A stretch of 64,000 bases of DNA from Odobenus rosmarus divergens (GCF_000321225.1 NW_004450397.1:4373669-4437668), one strand, 5' to 3'; numbered from the stretch's first letter, positions 23,370 to 34,126 are shown. Translations and numbers: made by a program. The notes: generated by a model from the letters alone, not told the origin.

Positions 23370-26369
23370 ATAACACCCCCAACCAAGGGACTCCTGGCCC
23401 TCCCTTACTGCTTCAGATTTGTTCAAAGGACCCCCAAAGATTATGTCTGTCATTCCAGAAACTAGCCTGTCACACTGGGACTCTTTTAAACATATTTCAT
23501 TTAATTATCCACATTTTCCTCAGCATTTGTGATTTTGTCAGATTGGATCATCCTTGTAGCTAGCATCTTTTCCCCTTTATCTTTGGAGGTCAAACCCCTA
23601 CTTACTCTTCGAAGGCCAGTTCAGATAGCACTGCACCTGCTTCACCTTGTTGGTCCTGCCCTGGCTCTGTGGCCCCCAGATGCTCTGTATTTTAATTAGT
23701 AACAGTGGAATAATAACTTACCTCCATTGATCATTTACTATGTTCCAGGCAATGGGCTATGGGCTTTACATTATCTCATTTAACAGGGACAGGAAGTCTC
23801 CGGGATAGGTACAGTGATTTCACAGAGGAGGAAATGGAACTACAAAGAAATTAACTCACTTCAAAGCAATGCAACAAGCAAATGCACACCCGGGTGTATA
23901 GCCTGTTACCACTTATATAAAAGGAAGGAGGGATAAATATGTTTTTACTTAAATGTGCACAAAATATACCCAGAAAAATATGCAAGAAACTGCTGACATT
24001 GGTTGCTGGTTGGGAAGGGAATGGGGTGGTTAAGAGACGGGGATGGGGGCAGAGGCAGAGTCAAGTTTTGGAGGCACCGAAGTGCATACAATTTGGGGGG
24101 CAAGGGAAGATTTTAAAGAAAAAATAATGCAAGATCATGAATACAGAATTAGGTGCAGCCCTCAGAAGGGGCTGATGCAAACAAGGGTCCCTGAAGCCAA
24201 AGCTTCTATAGCTTCACGTTAAATCTGCCTCCAGCCAGAAGAAAACATTCCCTGTATGGACTTTTGCATGTGTCTGGAGTTTGAATCCTGTGACTGTATT
24301 GCCTATCCAGAAAGTATATAGTTATTTTAATTAATATTTTAAAATGCCATCTCTCCAACTGACAGCGTGAAACGGGACTTTTAAATTTTTCAAAAAGCAA
24401 ATAACTGCTTCGTTTATTTCCAAGCAGAGAAGGATGTACTTGCAGCAAGCTGGAGGGGGCGCTGAGAAGGAGTTCTGGAGCTGTCTGTGGACTGCAAGCC
24501 AGGTAGCAGAAGACGGGGATTTACTTTAAGGGTTAGAAGTAGAAGCTTGTGCCGGGAGTCTAAAAGCCTTGAGTGTGTAACACACTTGCTGTACAAGTCG
24601 GGTTAAGAAGAGAGTCCCTGATCTTTCAGAAGCTGACAAGGGAAAAATAAAATAAAAACTAGAATAATATTGAACTGATGGCTAAGAGAGAACTGATTTC
24701 CCGAAAACAAGTGCTGGAGGACCAGCGTGAGTGGACTAGATGCTAATGCTCTTTCCCAAATGGATCTGATGGCCCCGTGGTTTTCTATTACTGCATCCAG
24801 GAGTAGGAGGTCCTTACCGTAAACTACCTAGAAAGCACTCATCCTCTTTACCACTCAATTAGGATAATTCACCTTCATGATGGATGGCACTGCTCCTTCT
24901 CTCTGATTTAGTCTGTGCGGGTCCCCATCGAGAGCAAATATAGATGGTTCTGTTTGCAGCAGAGAGCCAGCCCTGCGTCCTCACCACCCTGATGCCAAAC
25001 TTGCAGCACTGCACTTTCCATCCATGTGGAAGGAAAAGGGTAGCAAGCCCCTCGGGTCAACAGAACATAACATAGCTAGCAGTTCCTTCCATTTATCTTT
25101 CTCCTGTAGACAGAACAAATCTGAACTTGCAGAGAATTTGGAGTGGATACACAGGAGAGTCTTCTGACAGTAAGAACTGAAATGCTGGGATAAAGGAAGG
25201 CTTTCCCCCCAATCCACAGGAACTCCATACTTTGGGTGGTTATTTAGATGCCTTCTTGGTTACCGTGGAGACAGGTTGCAGCCACCAAGGCCTCTCAGAT
25301 TCTCCCCTGCTCTTGAACTTCCTCAACAGTCACATGACTTTTTATTTTGTGATGTTTTATTTGGGTCAGGAGTGGGTCTCCTTTCTTTTTCTATTGAAAC
25401 AGAGGAGAATAGATATGACCATATAAGTAAAACAAACAAATGAGAGTGGGGGGAAGCTAGGGGAAAGGAGTATAAAGTGTTTTACTTATACTCTCTGAGA
25501 ACTGAAAACCGGGAAGCAATTCAACACATACACCAAACTACTGAAAATAAGCTTTTCCCCCGTGCTGTGGGCAGACTGGATACAGAGTGAGAGGAGCAGA
25601 AATCAAAAGAGAAGAATAAGAAGTAAATAAATGTAACATAAAATGAAAAAGAAAGACATAGGAAGAGACAAACATACACCAGGAGAAGCAAGATATAAAA
25701 AGAGACCCAGACAGAGGGACTGGTGCCCAGAGGGACAGGTAACCATGACAGGGCTGACCAGCTTTAATGGACTCTTACTCGCCCCCTTGTGGCCATCAGG
25801 GATATTGCACCAAGCCGATGACAAGCCTACCTTAAATTTCCAACTCTGTAGAAACAAATGTGGTGTCATCACAGGAGCAATTTCCCATGGGAATGGGAAA
25901 TTGAGTAGAATACTGAGCAAAGTCTGGTGGCTATGCCCTCCTTGTAGGACCCATGGAGGAGCATAGTGAATGAGGAGTAGGAAGGAGCACATTTCAGCAG
26001 GTGCTTACCTCAGTGTTTCTTGTATCCTTGAAGAAGCTACTTAGCTCCTCTTTGCCCCCATTTTCCATGAATAATAATGAAAAAATGTAACTGTTCCAAT
26101 TCCCGCAAGGAAGCTGCAGAAAAAAACAACAGTCCCTAAGAGAGTTCCATATATCACCCTGATTTTCTAAGCCAATTTCACGTCTGCCAGTGGGAGGTAA
26201 GCCATGGAGCCCTGAGTGTGGGTGGGTGTGTGCTAGCCTCAGACATTCAGGCTCCTCAAGGAGAGATGGTGCTGGAGTCTCCCTCCAGGCAGCTTTCCAA
26301 AATGAGCATCCAGCCAGGCCAGCCTCATCTCTCCCCTGGACCCCTGCCATGCCTTCCTCCAGGGCACGC
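23370..26369. other. Intergenic DNA, no gene seen
   Basis: A minus-strand MIR lies at about 23700-23890 (TGATCATTTACTATGTTCCAGG, then CAGAGGAGGAAATGGAACTA). A small L2-like piece lies near 23600-23670. The rest is unique-looking. Open frames up to 129 codons on the two strands around 25603-25992 overlap each other and match no family. Confidence 0.45.
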
Positions 26370-26936
26370 TCCGCTTAGAGGCAGCAGCAATCTTCTCAAG
26401 ACACACATCAGATCACACCATTGCAGCGTGAATCCTTCAGTGGCTTCCTACTGTTATCAGAACAAAATCAAAACTTCTCAGCCTGGCCTGCAGGACCCTG
26501 AAGTTATCTGTCCTGCTTGCTTCTCCAGCCCTCTACGCTCACACTGTCCTGCAGCCACACTGGCCTTCATTCTGCTCTGCAAACATACCCAGCTCTCTCT
26601 TGTCTGGGTGCAGTGGCACTGCCTTTGCCTCTGGTTCAGAGCCCTCCTTGCTCCAATATCTGCAGAGTTGCTCCTCTCCTCCTTCAGGTCTCAAGGTTAA
26701 TGCCTGCCCCCCAACCCCCAGGAGGCCTTTTTGAACAACTTTGAAATGGTTCCCTCTTTAGTCTCTACTTAAACCCTCTGTTTAGGTCTTTCAGGCCCTT
26801 ATCATTTTGTTTTATCTCTTTTCTTTCTTTTCTTTTTTCTTTTCTTTTCTTTTCTTTCTTTCTTTCTTTCTTTCTTTCCTTTTCTCTTTCTCTCTCTCTT
26901 CTTTCTTCCTTCCTTTCTCTTTCTTTCTCTTTCTTT

Positions 26937-27004
<68 letters not shown>

Positions 27005-27155
27005 TTCTTTCTGCCTCCCCAAATAGACTGTAAGCTTTATGGAGAAAGAGTGACATATTCCGGTTCTTATTTACTGTTGGCAACCCCAGTGCCTTTGCAC
27101 TGTATGTGGCCCCTAGTATGTCCTTGAATTGTTGTTAAATTAATATATGAATGGA
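26370..27155 (+). mobile_element. L2 element, 3' part, split by a (CTTT)n tract
   Basis: The left part (26370-26814) has the L2 order CAATCTTCTCAAGACACACATCAGATCA, CTTCAGTGGCTTCCTACTG, AAACTTCTCAGCCTGGCCTGCA, CTCCTTCAGGTCTCAAGGTTAATG. The right part (27013-27155) holds AGACTGTAAGCTTTATGGAGA and CCTAGTATGTCCTTGAATTG. The simple repeat lies between. It is a decayed CR1-like retroposon with no functional ORF. Confidence 0.8.
26815..27012 (+). repeat. (CTTT)n polypyrimidine microsatellite
   Basis: About 200 bp of CTTT/CCTT/CTCTTT units on the + strand (GAAA on the other). The right half, about 26937-27004, is nearly pure TTTC. The K/E/R-rich open frame on the minus strand is only the translation of this repeat. 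Confidence 0.95.
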
Positions 27156-28486
27156 TGGATAAAGTGGAATTTGGGATTTTGAAGGAACGGAAAAAGTGAA
27201 ATTTTACAGGTCTAAGAAAACTGGATGAGGGTTTTGAGGGGGATGCTTTTGGCAAAGGATATACAAAGCCATCCTGGGCAGAAAATGTGCCAGATTTGAG
27301 AGAGAAGCTTGTGAAGTAATCACAGACACCAAGACCAAACAGTTAGAGAAATTAAGATGCTTGGAGAATACTCACACCAAAATACGGAATGCACAGCCTA
27401 GAAATAATCCTGGAGTTTCTGTCTTTATCATAATTTAAAGTTTTGGGGGAGAGGAGAGCTAGGGAAAGGCAGACCCACGAGGGAGAAAAACTGAACTGTC
27501 AGACTCAGAGCAATTAAGTCCATCAGAACGGAACAACCGCTAAGGAAGGTGAATTTCTTGGCTTATAAACCTTCACATTGCTCCTCTGTGCTTTGGATAT
27601 GTAAATGTCTTTGCCAAATGGCAGCACAGGAGGAGGGAACAGCCTCCTTATCCACCCAAAGTCTTGCATCTGCTCCAGAATCTTATCACAGCACTCTAGG
27701 TGTAATTAACTTGAGCGATGACATGCCCTTGAGGAGGCTGTCAAAAGCTCTCTCCCCCAAGAGCTGTCAAGCCCTCTCTGGGGGATCAGAAACAGAGGGA
27801 AGTGGGAAGCCCATCACCTATATCACTAGCATGTAAGCTCCAGGGAGAGGGACTTTAATCTGTTGTAGGTTCCCACACATACTATCAGGTAAGGGCAAGC
27901 ATGCAACAGCTATGTAATTAGTGTCTAGAAAGAGCTCCACACTGGTACTGAGGTTCCCCTTTCTGTCCTGGTCTCTGCCTGGTCTGTGACATCATGCAAG
28001 CTAACTTTTCTGGGTGCATTTTTACAACACACAAAGGCTGACCTGACCTCTATTTCCTCCCCTAGGAAACTCTATAGGCTCTGAAGTCCCTTCTAGCTTT
28101 AAAATTTGACATATCAATATATCTGTAAGTCATCTACGCATCAATGTATATTTGTTTGCAGCTCAGCTAAGCCTAACTGATAACACGAGTGGACTATTTT
28201 TATGGTTGTCAGATAAAATATAAGACACCCAGTTAAATTTGAATTTCAGATAAACAATAAATACTTTTTTAGTATAACGAGTCCCATGCAATATTTGAGA
28301 CAAATATTTAGGACCTTGGCTAAATCTAACAATTTTAACTATTTGTCTTCTATCCTCCAGACTTTGTAAACTTTTGGAGACAGTAATAGATCTTACTCAT
28401 CTTTGGAATCCCTTACAATTGTGTTTGCCAGATTTTTGGATTTCACAGATGAAACATGATTGGATTTTCTTTCAGGGGTAAACAGT
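27156..28486. other. Intergenic DNA, nothing recognised
   Basis: Mostly unique AT-rich DNA. No coding, RNA or clear repeat signal could be supported. Confidence 0.4.
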
Positions 28487-28788
28487 TTTTTTATTTTGGT
28501 AAATAAAAGTATTTATAACCATCATCGCTTTACTAAAGAAAACCAGGTAAACATGAAAAACTGACACAAACTCTCAAATCATTTTATATAATTATGTATA
28601 ATCATATAATTATATTAGTCATTAAAAAAAATTTATTTTTTTTATTTTGGTAAATAAAAGTATTTATAACCATCATCGCTTTACTAAAGAAAACCAGGTA
28701 AACATGAAAAACTGACACAAACTCTCAAATCATTTTATATAATTATGTATAATCATATAATTATATTAATCATTAAAAAAAAATTTAC
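28487..28788 (+). repeat. Nearly perfect 151-bp tandem duplication
   Basis: The unit at 28487-28637 is repeated directly at 28638-28788. I see only one substitution (ATTAGTC at 28615 against ATTAATC) and one extra A in an A-run. Both copies start in a T-run, contain TATTTATAACCATCATCGC and CTGACACAAACTCTCAAATC, and end CATTAAAAAAAA. The identity implies a very recent event or an assembly artefact. Confidence 0.95.
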
Positions 28789-28824
28789 CTTTACAAAATA
28801 CTCATTACATTGTCCTTGTGTGTG

Positions 28825-29002
28825 GGCGCCTGGGTGGCTCAGATGGTTAAGCGTCTGCCTTCGGCTCAGGTCATGATCCCAGGGTGCTGGGATTGAGTCC
28901 CGCATCGGGCTCCCTGCTCCTTGGGAGCCTGCTTCTCCCTCTGCCTCTCTCTCTCTGTCTCTGTCTCTCATGAATAAATAAATAAAATCTTTAAAAAAAA
29001 AA
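28825..29002 (+). mobile_element. Young carnivore SINE with perfect 18-bp target duplication
   Basis: Head GGCGCCTGGGTGGCTCAGATGG, box B-like GATTGAGTCCC, TC-rich stretch, AATAAATAAATAAAATC tail and A-run. The direct repeat ACATTGTCCTTGTGTGTG is perfect at 28807-28824 and 29003-29020, so the insertion is probably recent and lineage-specific. Confidence 0.95.
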
Positions 29003-29020
29003 ACATTGTCCTTGTGTGTG

Positions 29021-30157
29021 CGTGTGCGCGCGTGCGTGTGTGCGTTTCTAAGGCAACCAGGCAATGCTTCCAAGCAGTGTGGCGCTGCCCAGCTGCCCCG
29101 TGTTTGGGAGCTTCAGCGGTGTGGTGTTTGCTCGAAGGCCTGGCACAACTTTTTGACTTTTTTGTTTTAGTTGCCCGGGAGGGTGAATTCAATTATACCT
29201 CAACTGCCTCATCTATCCTCTCTTCTCCCTCCATCCCTGGGCTCATGTGCTCTCCTCCAGGCCTTTAAAACCTTCTAAGGGGTGAATTTTCACTCTAAGT
29301 TGCCTCAAGAACCTCAGAAGTATAGGGGAAAACAAAAACAAAAACAAAAGCCTTGCCTATCTCAAGGCCTCAACAGATGATGCTGTTGGCAAAGCAGATG
29401 TGACTATTAAGTGGGACCTGATTATATTTCTTTCTGAAGACAATTTTTCTTTTTCTTTCTTTTTCTTTTTACTGAATTCTTATTTTAAGCTCCCCTTCCT
29501 AGAATTTTAGAAAGTTAGAGCTAGAAAGGTAACCGCAACTTCTAGTCCCAATGCCAGACCTACCGAATTGGGACTTTGAGGGGTAAGATCCATAAAATCT
29601 AGGATCCGAGTTCCACTGGTCCACATGCCCTCTTAGTAGGTATCAAAGGGCAATCTGTCGTTTTCCAGGAGAGGTGACTGAGCACCACAGAGTGAAGTCA
29701 CTATTATATAAATAGGCGGCAGACACAGGTGAAGAGCACAGCACTCAACTTTCTTAGCAAATTAATGGACTCTGTTGGGGAACAGGAAGGGCAGGGAAAG
29801 GTGTTCATTAATTTCTGTTCATCTGTATAGTAGAAAGTTCATGCTGGGTGTAGAGAAATGAAAGACCAAGAAGATTTACCTTGAGCAATAGCAACATCCA
29901 TCTGGCATCTGTTCTGGGATTTCACGGTTCACTAAACAGTTCTCTTGTCTTGCTTTGATCCCCAGCACAACAAGATTTAGCAAGGTGGTGGTGTTTTCTA
30001 CCTTAACTTTGCAGAGGAGAAAATGGAGACACAGTCACCGTGCTTACTTGGCCATAAAAGAGGTGGAGTGAGATTGGCCCACTTTCTAGTACTTAATGTC
30101 ACTTAGATGTGCTAAGACAGGCCAAAGTCTTTGTCAGTTAAAAATTTACATGTTTCA
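29021..30157. other. Intergenic DNA, no gene seen
   Basis: A short TG/CG alternating tract lies at 29015-29045. About 29990-30070 resembles a minus-strand MIR piece (AACTTTGCAGAGGAGAAAATGGAGACACAG). The rest is unrecognised. Confidence 0.45.
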
Positions 30158-30341
30158 GGGCACCTGGGTGGCTCAGTTGGTTGGGCATCTGTCTTTGGCT
30201 TGGGTCCTGATCTCAGGGTCCTGGGATCGAGCCCCACATCGGGCTCCCTGTTCGGAGGGGAGCCTGCTTCTCCCTCTCCCTCTGCAGCTCCCCCTGCTTG
30301 TGCTCTCTCTCTCTGTGAAATAAACAATTAAAATCTTAAAA
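30158..30341 (+). mobile_element. Carnivore tRNA-derived SINE
   Basis: Head GGGCACCTGGGTGGCTCAGTTGG, TC-rich middle and ATTAAAATCTT tail. It is flanked by AAATTTACATGTTTCA (30142-30157) and AAATTTACATGCTTCA (30342-30357), a target duplication with one mismatch. Confidence 0.95.
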
Positions 30342-30357
30342 AAAATTTACATGCTTC

Positions 30358-31059
30358 AAAAATGATTTTGTGTTTCAAAAGTCACACAAGTTCTATATAA
30401 GTATTATAAGAAAATCCAAATCATTCAGAAAAATATAGATTAAAAAGAAGAGTGAGTTTTGATGTTTCCTTTCCAGACCTTTTTCTATGAGGTTACATGC
30501 ATTTATAGTTAAGCCTGCCTTCTTTCCTTCCTTTTCCTTCCTTCCTTCCTTCCTTCCATCCATCCATCCATCCATCCTTTTTAATGGCTCAATCTATACA
30601 CATTGCTGTGCTTTGTTTTTCTCAACATTATGTCTTGGCCATTTTTCCAAATTCTTAAACAGAGATCTACCTCTTTGTTTTTAAGTGAGCCATGTTTGAA
30701 AACTGAATAGCAACATTTGTGTACACTGATGATAAAGAAATATTATATTTAACACCAATATGTAATAACTGACTTGATGGTGTGAGGAAAGGGGTACTGA
30801 TGCTCAGAAATGGGGTAAACTGACTCTGATAATGTCAGTTTAGTAATTTTCCCTGAAGAACAGGGACTTCAGAATCAGAATCACAAACAGCTTAACAAAG
30901 CCTTGAAAAAAGTTAGCAAAGAGCTGTCTTAGTTTTCCCATCTATAAAATGGGGATACGAATAACACATGTCCATAAAGTTATCGTGAGGATTAAAAAAG
31001 AAAATTTACATGAAATGGTCAGCACAACAACCGAGGAAGACAATGATGATGAGGCCAAA
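30358..31059. other. L1M-like antisense and MIR remnants upstream of the promoter
   Basis: About 30400-30760 resembles an old L1 3' region in reverse orientation, interrupted by a (CTTC)n(CATC)n tract at 30518-30577. About 30925-31010 is a plus-strand MIR core (AGTTTTCCCATCTATAAAATGGGGAT). Confidence 0.5.
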
Positions 31060-31293
31060 TCTCCTGGTCCGGAAAGGTCGGGTCGGAGTTGGGACAGCGC
31101 GGTGGGGCTTAAATTGCGAGGTAATCAATACTTAGAACTGATGGTCCAGGAGATATTTTTTATTAAGAGCTACGAAATCAATGTCTGGGGTGTCCCCTGG
31201 AGACGGCTGAGACCACGAGACTCCAGCTTTGGAAACCTCAACGTTCCAGGCTTTCGAGCTGTGGTGTTTGGCCAAACCTGTGTGGGAACAAAG

Positions 31294-31312
31294 ACTACAA
31301 TTCCCAGGCTGC
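31294..31312 (+). promoter_or_regulatory. ZNF143/THAP11-type site 1
   Basis: ACTACAATTCCCAGGCTGC is a near-perfect match to the ACTACAAYTCCCAGMRKGC promoter motif bound by ZNF143 (with THAP11/HCFC1) in mammals. Confidence 0.85.
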
Positions 31313-31399
31313 ATCACTCCAGCCCCGCCCCGCCCCGCCCTGTCCCGCCCCGCTCACGTTGTTGCGTATCGCCTAATTCTCGCCAGGCTCCCGGCCGGA

Positions 31400-31418
31400 A
31401 CTACGAATCCCGGAAGAC
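31400..31418 (+). promoter_or_regulatory. ZNF143/THAP11-type site 2
   Basis: ACTACGAATCCCGGAAGAC keeps the ACTAC and TCCC cores and diverges after them, where it overlaps a CCGGAAG ETS-family core. Confidence 0.65.
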
Positions 31419-31484
31419 CTTGCAGCACCGGTCCGCCTCCCGGCCCATCACTCCCACTTTGTCAAGCGCATCTGTGGCCGCGTT

Positions 31485-31503
31485 GCCCTTTGGGAGGCGT
31501 AGT
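31485..31503 (-). promoter_or_regulatory. ZNF143/THAP11-type site 3, inverted
   Basis: On the minus strand this reads ACTACGCCTCCCAAAGGGC. The ACTAC and TCCCA cores and the final GC are kept, and the orientation is opposite to sites 1 and 2. Confidence 0.6.
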
Positions 31504-31504
31504 T

Positions 31505-31684
31505 CTGCGGTGACCGGGCCCCTCCCACTCCAGGCCCAGGCGCGGCAGTAAGGCGGGCGAACTGGCGGCGGTGGACCCGTTCCTGATCGCCCACCCGGAA
31601 GGCTAACCTGGCTGGGCAGGACTCTGGAGACGCTCCTGGGGTCGGGGTGGCCGCGAACGTGGCTCGAGTTCCACGCCTGTACGG
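31505..31684 (+). other. SMARCAL1: SMARCAL1 exon 1 (5' UTR, 5' end uncertain)
   Basis: The exon is placed from a consensus 5' splice site (CGG then GTGAGA) at 31685 inside the CpG island, just downstream of the ZNF143-type sites. The transcription start cannot be read from the sequence, so the left coordinate is only a guess set just after the third motif. In the human gene, as I recall it, the first two exons are non-coding, which fits this arrangement. Joined to exon 2 and exon 3 it would give the leader of the SMARCAL1 mRNA. Confidence 0.5.
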
Positions 31685-32811
31685 GTGAGAAAGCGGACGA
31701 GACCAAATGCCAGCTTGAAAGAGGGAGTGGGCCAAGGGGACGGGTGAATCCAAGTGGAGATAATAGGGGTGGGAGTGGGGCGTGGCGTTTAGTGCCTGGC
31801 CGGCTGGAGGCGCCAGCGCGAATCCGGTGGAGCAGGGCTCCCGGCAAAGAGAGGCAGCGGGGAGTCTGGGTGGTGGGATGTCTTTTAGGGTTTGGGGCTG
31901 ATCAGTGAGACTTCTTCATTCCCTGGCCTCTCCTCCCCTGGCTCGTGGAGGCGGCGGACCCGGCCGTGGGCCTGGAGAGTTTGGGGGCGTAGGGGAGCCC
32001 TGGTTGGAAAGTTAGGAGTGTGTTACCCAGGGAGCCTGAGGGCTTCAGCTCTGCCCCGGGAACAAAGCCTTTCCCAAATCCTTCCTAACTGGTGTTTGGA
32101 GGAGGTGAGAAGTCTCTGGGGGTACCATGGAAACCCATATGTTTTGGAGCTCTGCCCAAAGGGAGTCTTCAGCAGCAAGGAAAGCTTTGAACCCTTCAGT
32201 CTCAGCAGTGCTGCTGGAGTCATCCCCATGTCATTGTTGTAAACATTACATGTCAGTGGGTTGGGTGGAGGCTTAGTCTGACCCAAGCCAGAGAAATTGG
32301 GGTCCAGCTCCTTGCTTCTAGCATATTGTAAAAGATTGTATGGTTCATAGAGAATGTCCTGAGTAAATTAATTGAAAAAAATCAGGATACAAAACAATGT
32401 ATATAAAGATCCTTTTTTGTAATAAATACACGTATCTCCTAAATATGTGGCATGTATCTATGGATACGAATAGAAAAAAAAAAAAAACTAAACTACATTA
32501 AACCACCAACAGTGCTTATTGATGGGTGGTGAGATTACAGATTAATTTTACTCTTTTATGTACATCTTTTTGTAGCATCTGAGTTTGTACAATGAGCATG
32601 CATTACTTTTTTTTTTTTTGCTTATTTTTCCAAAAAGTCACAGTTGCTCCACGGTGGTGCATTTTGGAAGGCAGGCACTAAGGTTCACTGCTTTGTGGCT
32701 TGCACCTGGCCACTTGCAGCTTGGTTTGCCAGCAATGATAACAGGATTGAATTAAAGGGGTGAATTTAGCATGCAGTCTATGTGAAGCTAATGTTTCTTC
32801 CCTTCTTCCAG
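31685..32811 (+). other. SMARCAL1: SMARCAL1 intron 1
   Basis: A GT-AG intron between the CpG-island donor and CTTCTTCCAG at 32811. The first 300 bp are still CpG-rich. About 32365-32640 is an ancient L1M 3' UTR remnant (GGATACAAAACAATGTATATA, GGTGGTGAGATTACAG, GTACAATGAGCATGCATTACTT). Confidence 0.5.
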
Positions 32812-32846
32812 TTTGGCAGGAGTCTGTTAGCAAGTGTCACACCATG
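32812..32846 (+). other. SMARCAL1: SMARCAL1 exon 2 (35-nt 5' UTR exon)
   Basis: This short exon is inferred from a strong pyrimidine-rich acceptor (CCCTTCTTCCAG, AG at 32810-32811) and a good donor (ATG then GTATGT at 32847), 35 nt apart. It lies between the CpG-island exon and the first coding exon. Two non-coding exons fit what I remember of the human gene. It ends in ACCATG, so splicing to 33240 creates a short upstream ORF. Expression evidence would be needed to confirm it. Confidence 0.6.
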
Positions 32847-33257
32847 GTATGTGGCTGTTTTGGTCTATGTCAGTTTAATCCGTTATTCTGGTTTGAAATG
32901 TCGTCTTATTATCTGATAGATTGGGATGCACTGCATAACTTCCTTGGGATCTGCTAACTCACATTGGCTGGGGATGAGAGGGAGAATAATACTGCTGCTA
33001 ACATACCTTTTTAGTTTTGGATTCCATCTCACCTTGCTCTTTGCTTTTTTGTCAGGGTCTTTGTTTTCGTATATGCTACCTACTATCCCTGTGTGTGTGT
33101 TTAATAATAAAAGAAACCTTTAACATATCCCTTGATTGTGCAAATTATGCATTTCCTGGAGGAAAGCTTGTTAAAATCAAGGTAGAAGTATGAAAAATAA
33201 ATATATTTAATGTTTATTTCAATATTTTTTCTTCCTCAGCTTCTGCCAAGTTTCTGA
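32844..33257 (+). other. Spliced upstream ORF of six codons
   Basis: The ATG at 32844-32846 closes exon 2. After joining to exon 3 at 33240 the frame reads MLLPSF and stops at TGA 33255-33257, which is 40 nt before the SMARCAL1 start. The context CACACCATG is favourable (C at -3 is weaker than A or G). If translated it would be expected to lower or regulate initiation at the main start. Confidence 0.45.
32847..33239 (+). other. SMARCAL1: SMARCAL1 intron 2
   Basis: A 393-nt intron with GTATGT donor and a pyrimidine-rich TTTTTTCTTCCTCAG acceptor. No repeat was recognised inside. Confidence 0.55.
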
Positions 33258-34126
33258 TTAAAGATTGACATCCCTGCATAAGCATTTCCCTGTTAAAATG
33301 TCCTTGCCTCTTACAGAGGAGCAGAGGAAAAAAATTGAAGAGAACCGGCAAAAGGCTCTGGCCCGTAGAGCTGAGAAATTATTAGCAGAACAGCATCAGA
33401 GCGCAGGCTCTGGCTTCTCCACTGTTGCCACCAACTCTTCCCAGTCCAAGCAGGGCCCTCCCCCAAACCTCCCCAGGGATCCTTCTAAGCCAGTGAACCA
33501 TGGTGTTGTTTTCATGCAACAGAATCTCAATAGTTCATCTAGTGATGACCAAAGACCGCATTCCCACAGTTTTCATCTAAGCACTCCAGAGCAGGCAAAG
33601 GGGATCTGGAAGAGGCAAGGAGATGTGCCCACAGCCTGCCCAGGCCACAGCCCATTAGGTCAAATGACTCTCACTGGCATCTCTCCTCCCTTGGCACAAA
33701 GTCCTCCAGAGGTCCCCAGCCAACAGCTGTTGGGTGGTACGTTAGGTCAGGGTCATCCTCAGGCTTCACACGAAATCAGATCCACACCCTTCACTAACAG
33801 AACTCGTGAGCCTTTGGCCAAAGCCAGGAGTCTCCAGAAGACACCAGCTTCTTTCTTTGGACAGCCACCCAGGGATCCTGGAGTAGAGGCCAAGGCAGTG
33901 AGGCCCTCTACCTCGGGGCAGGACATTTCTGACACAAACTGTGGCTCAGGGAGCGTGGCACCTGGGACAGAAGGAAGACACCCACAGAAATTGGGGGCCT
34001 CACTCCACAAAGCAGGAAGCTCCCAGAAGGGAACGTGCATAAGGAGTGGGGATCGTTTCCAGGTGAAGATCGGGTACAATGCAGAGCTCATTGCGGTTTT
34101 TAAGCGTCTACCCAGCAGAAGTTACG
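33240..34126 (+). CDS. SMARCAL1: SMARCAL1 exon 3: start codon, RPA-binding helix, linker, first half of HARP1
   Basis: SMARCAL1 is a nuclear SNF2-family ATPase that re-anneals RPA-coated single strands and remodels stalled replication forks. Coding starts at ATG 33298 (A at -3; in-frame TAA at 33259), giving codons 1-276 plus one base. Residues about 3-30 ([20 protein letters not shown]) form the conserved RPA-binding motif of the family. Residues about 35-240 are Ser/Pro/Gln-rich and probably disordered, and they diverge from the human protein as I recall it. Near the end [19 protein letters not shown] is the first half of HARP domain 1. The acceptor is TTCCTCAG and the donor TACG then GTAATG, phase 1. 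An alternative TTG start 11 codons upstream is not needed. Confidence 0.97.

Larger units (their letters stand above)
31060..31990 (+). promoter_or_regulatory. SMARCAL1: CpG-rich SMARCAL1 promoter region
   Basis: CpG density and GC content rise sharply here against the AT-rich flanks, as expected of a TATA-less housekeeping promoter. GC boxes of the type CCCCGCCCC are clustered at 31324-31353. Three ACTACnnnTCCC motifs lie within about 210 bp (31294, 31400 and 31503, the last inverted). A CCGGAAG ETS-type core overlaps the second. No TATA box was seen. A 5' splice site at 31685 follows. Because the motifs face both ways, the region could also start transcription leftward, but I see no gene there. 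Confidence 0.8.

Noticed and set aside
26218..26700. 160-codon open frame
   Set aside because: It runs mostly through an ancient L2 element.
26765..27083. Lys/Glu/Arg-rich frames on the minus strand and a Phe/Leu/Ser-rich one on the plus strand
   Set aside because: They are direct translations of the (CTTT)n microsatellite, with no start context or conserved domain.
31401..31847. 148-codon minus-strand frame at the CpG island, a possible divergent gene
   Set aside because: CpG islands produce long open frames by chance; no known upstream protein or splice sites match.
33265..33297. TTG start 11 codons upstream of the SMARCAL1 ATG
   Set aside because: The family starts at MSLPLTEEQ, and ATG 33298 has a good context; an extension is not needed.
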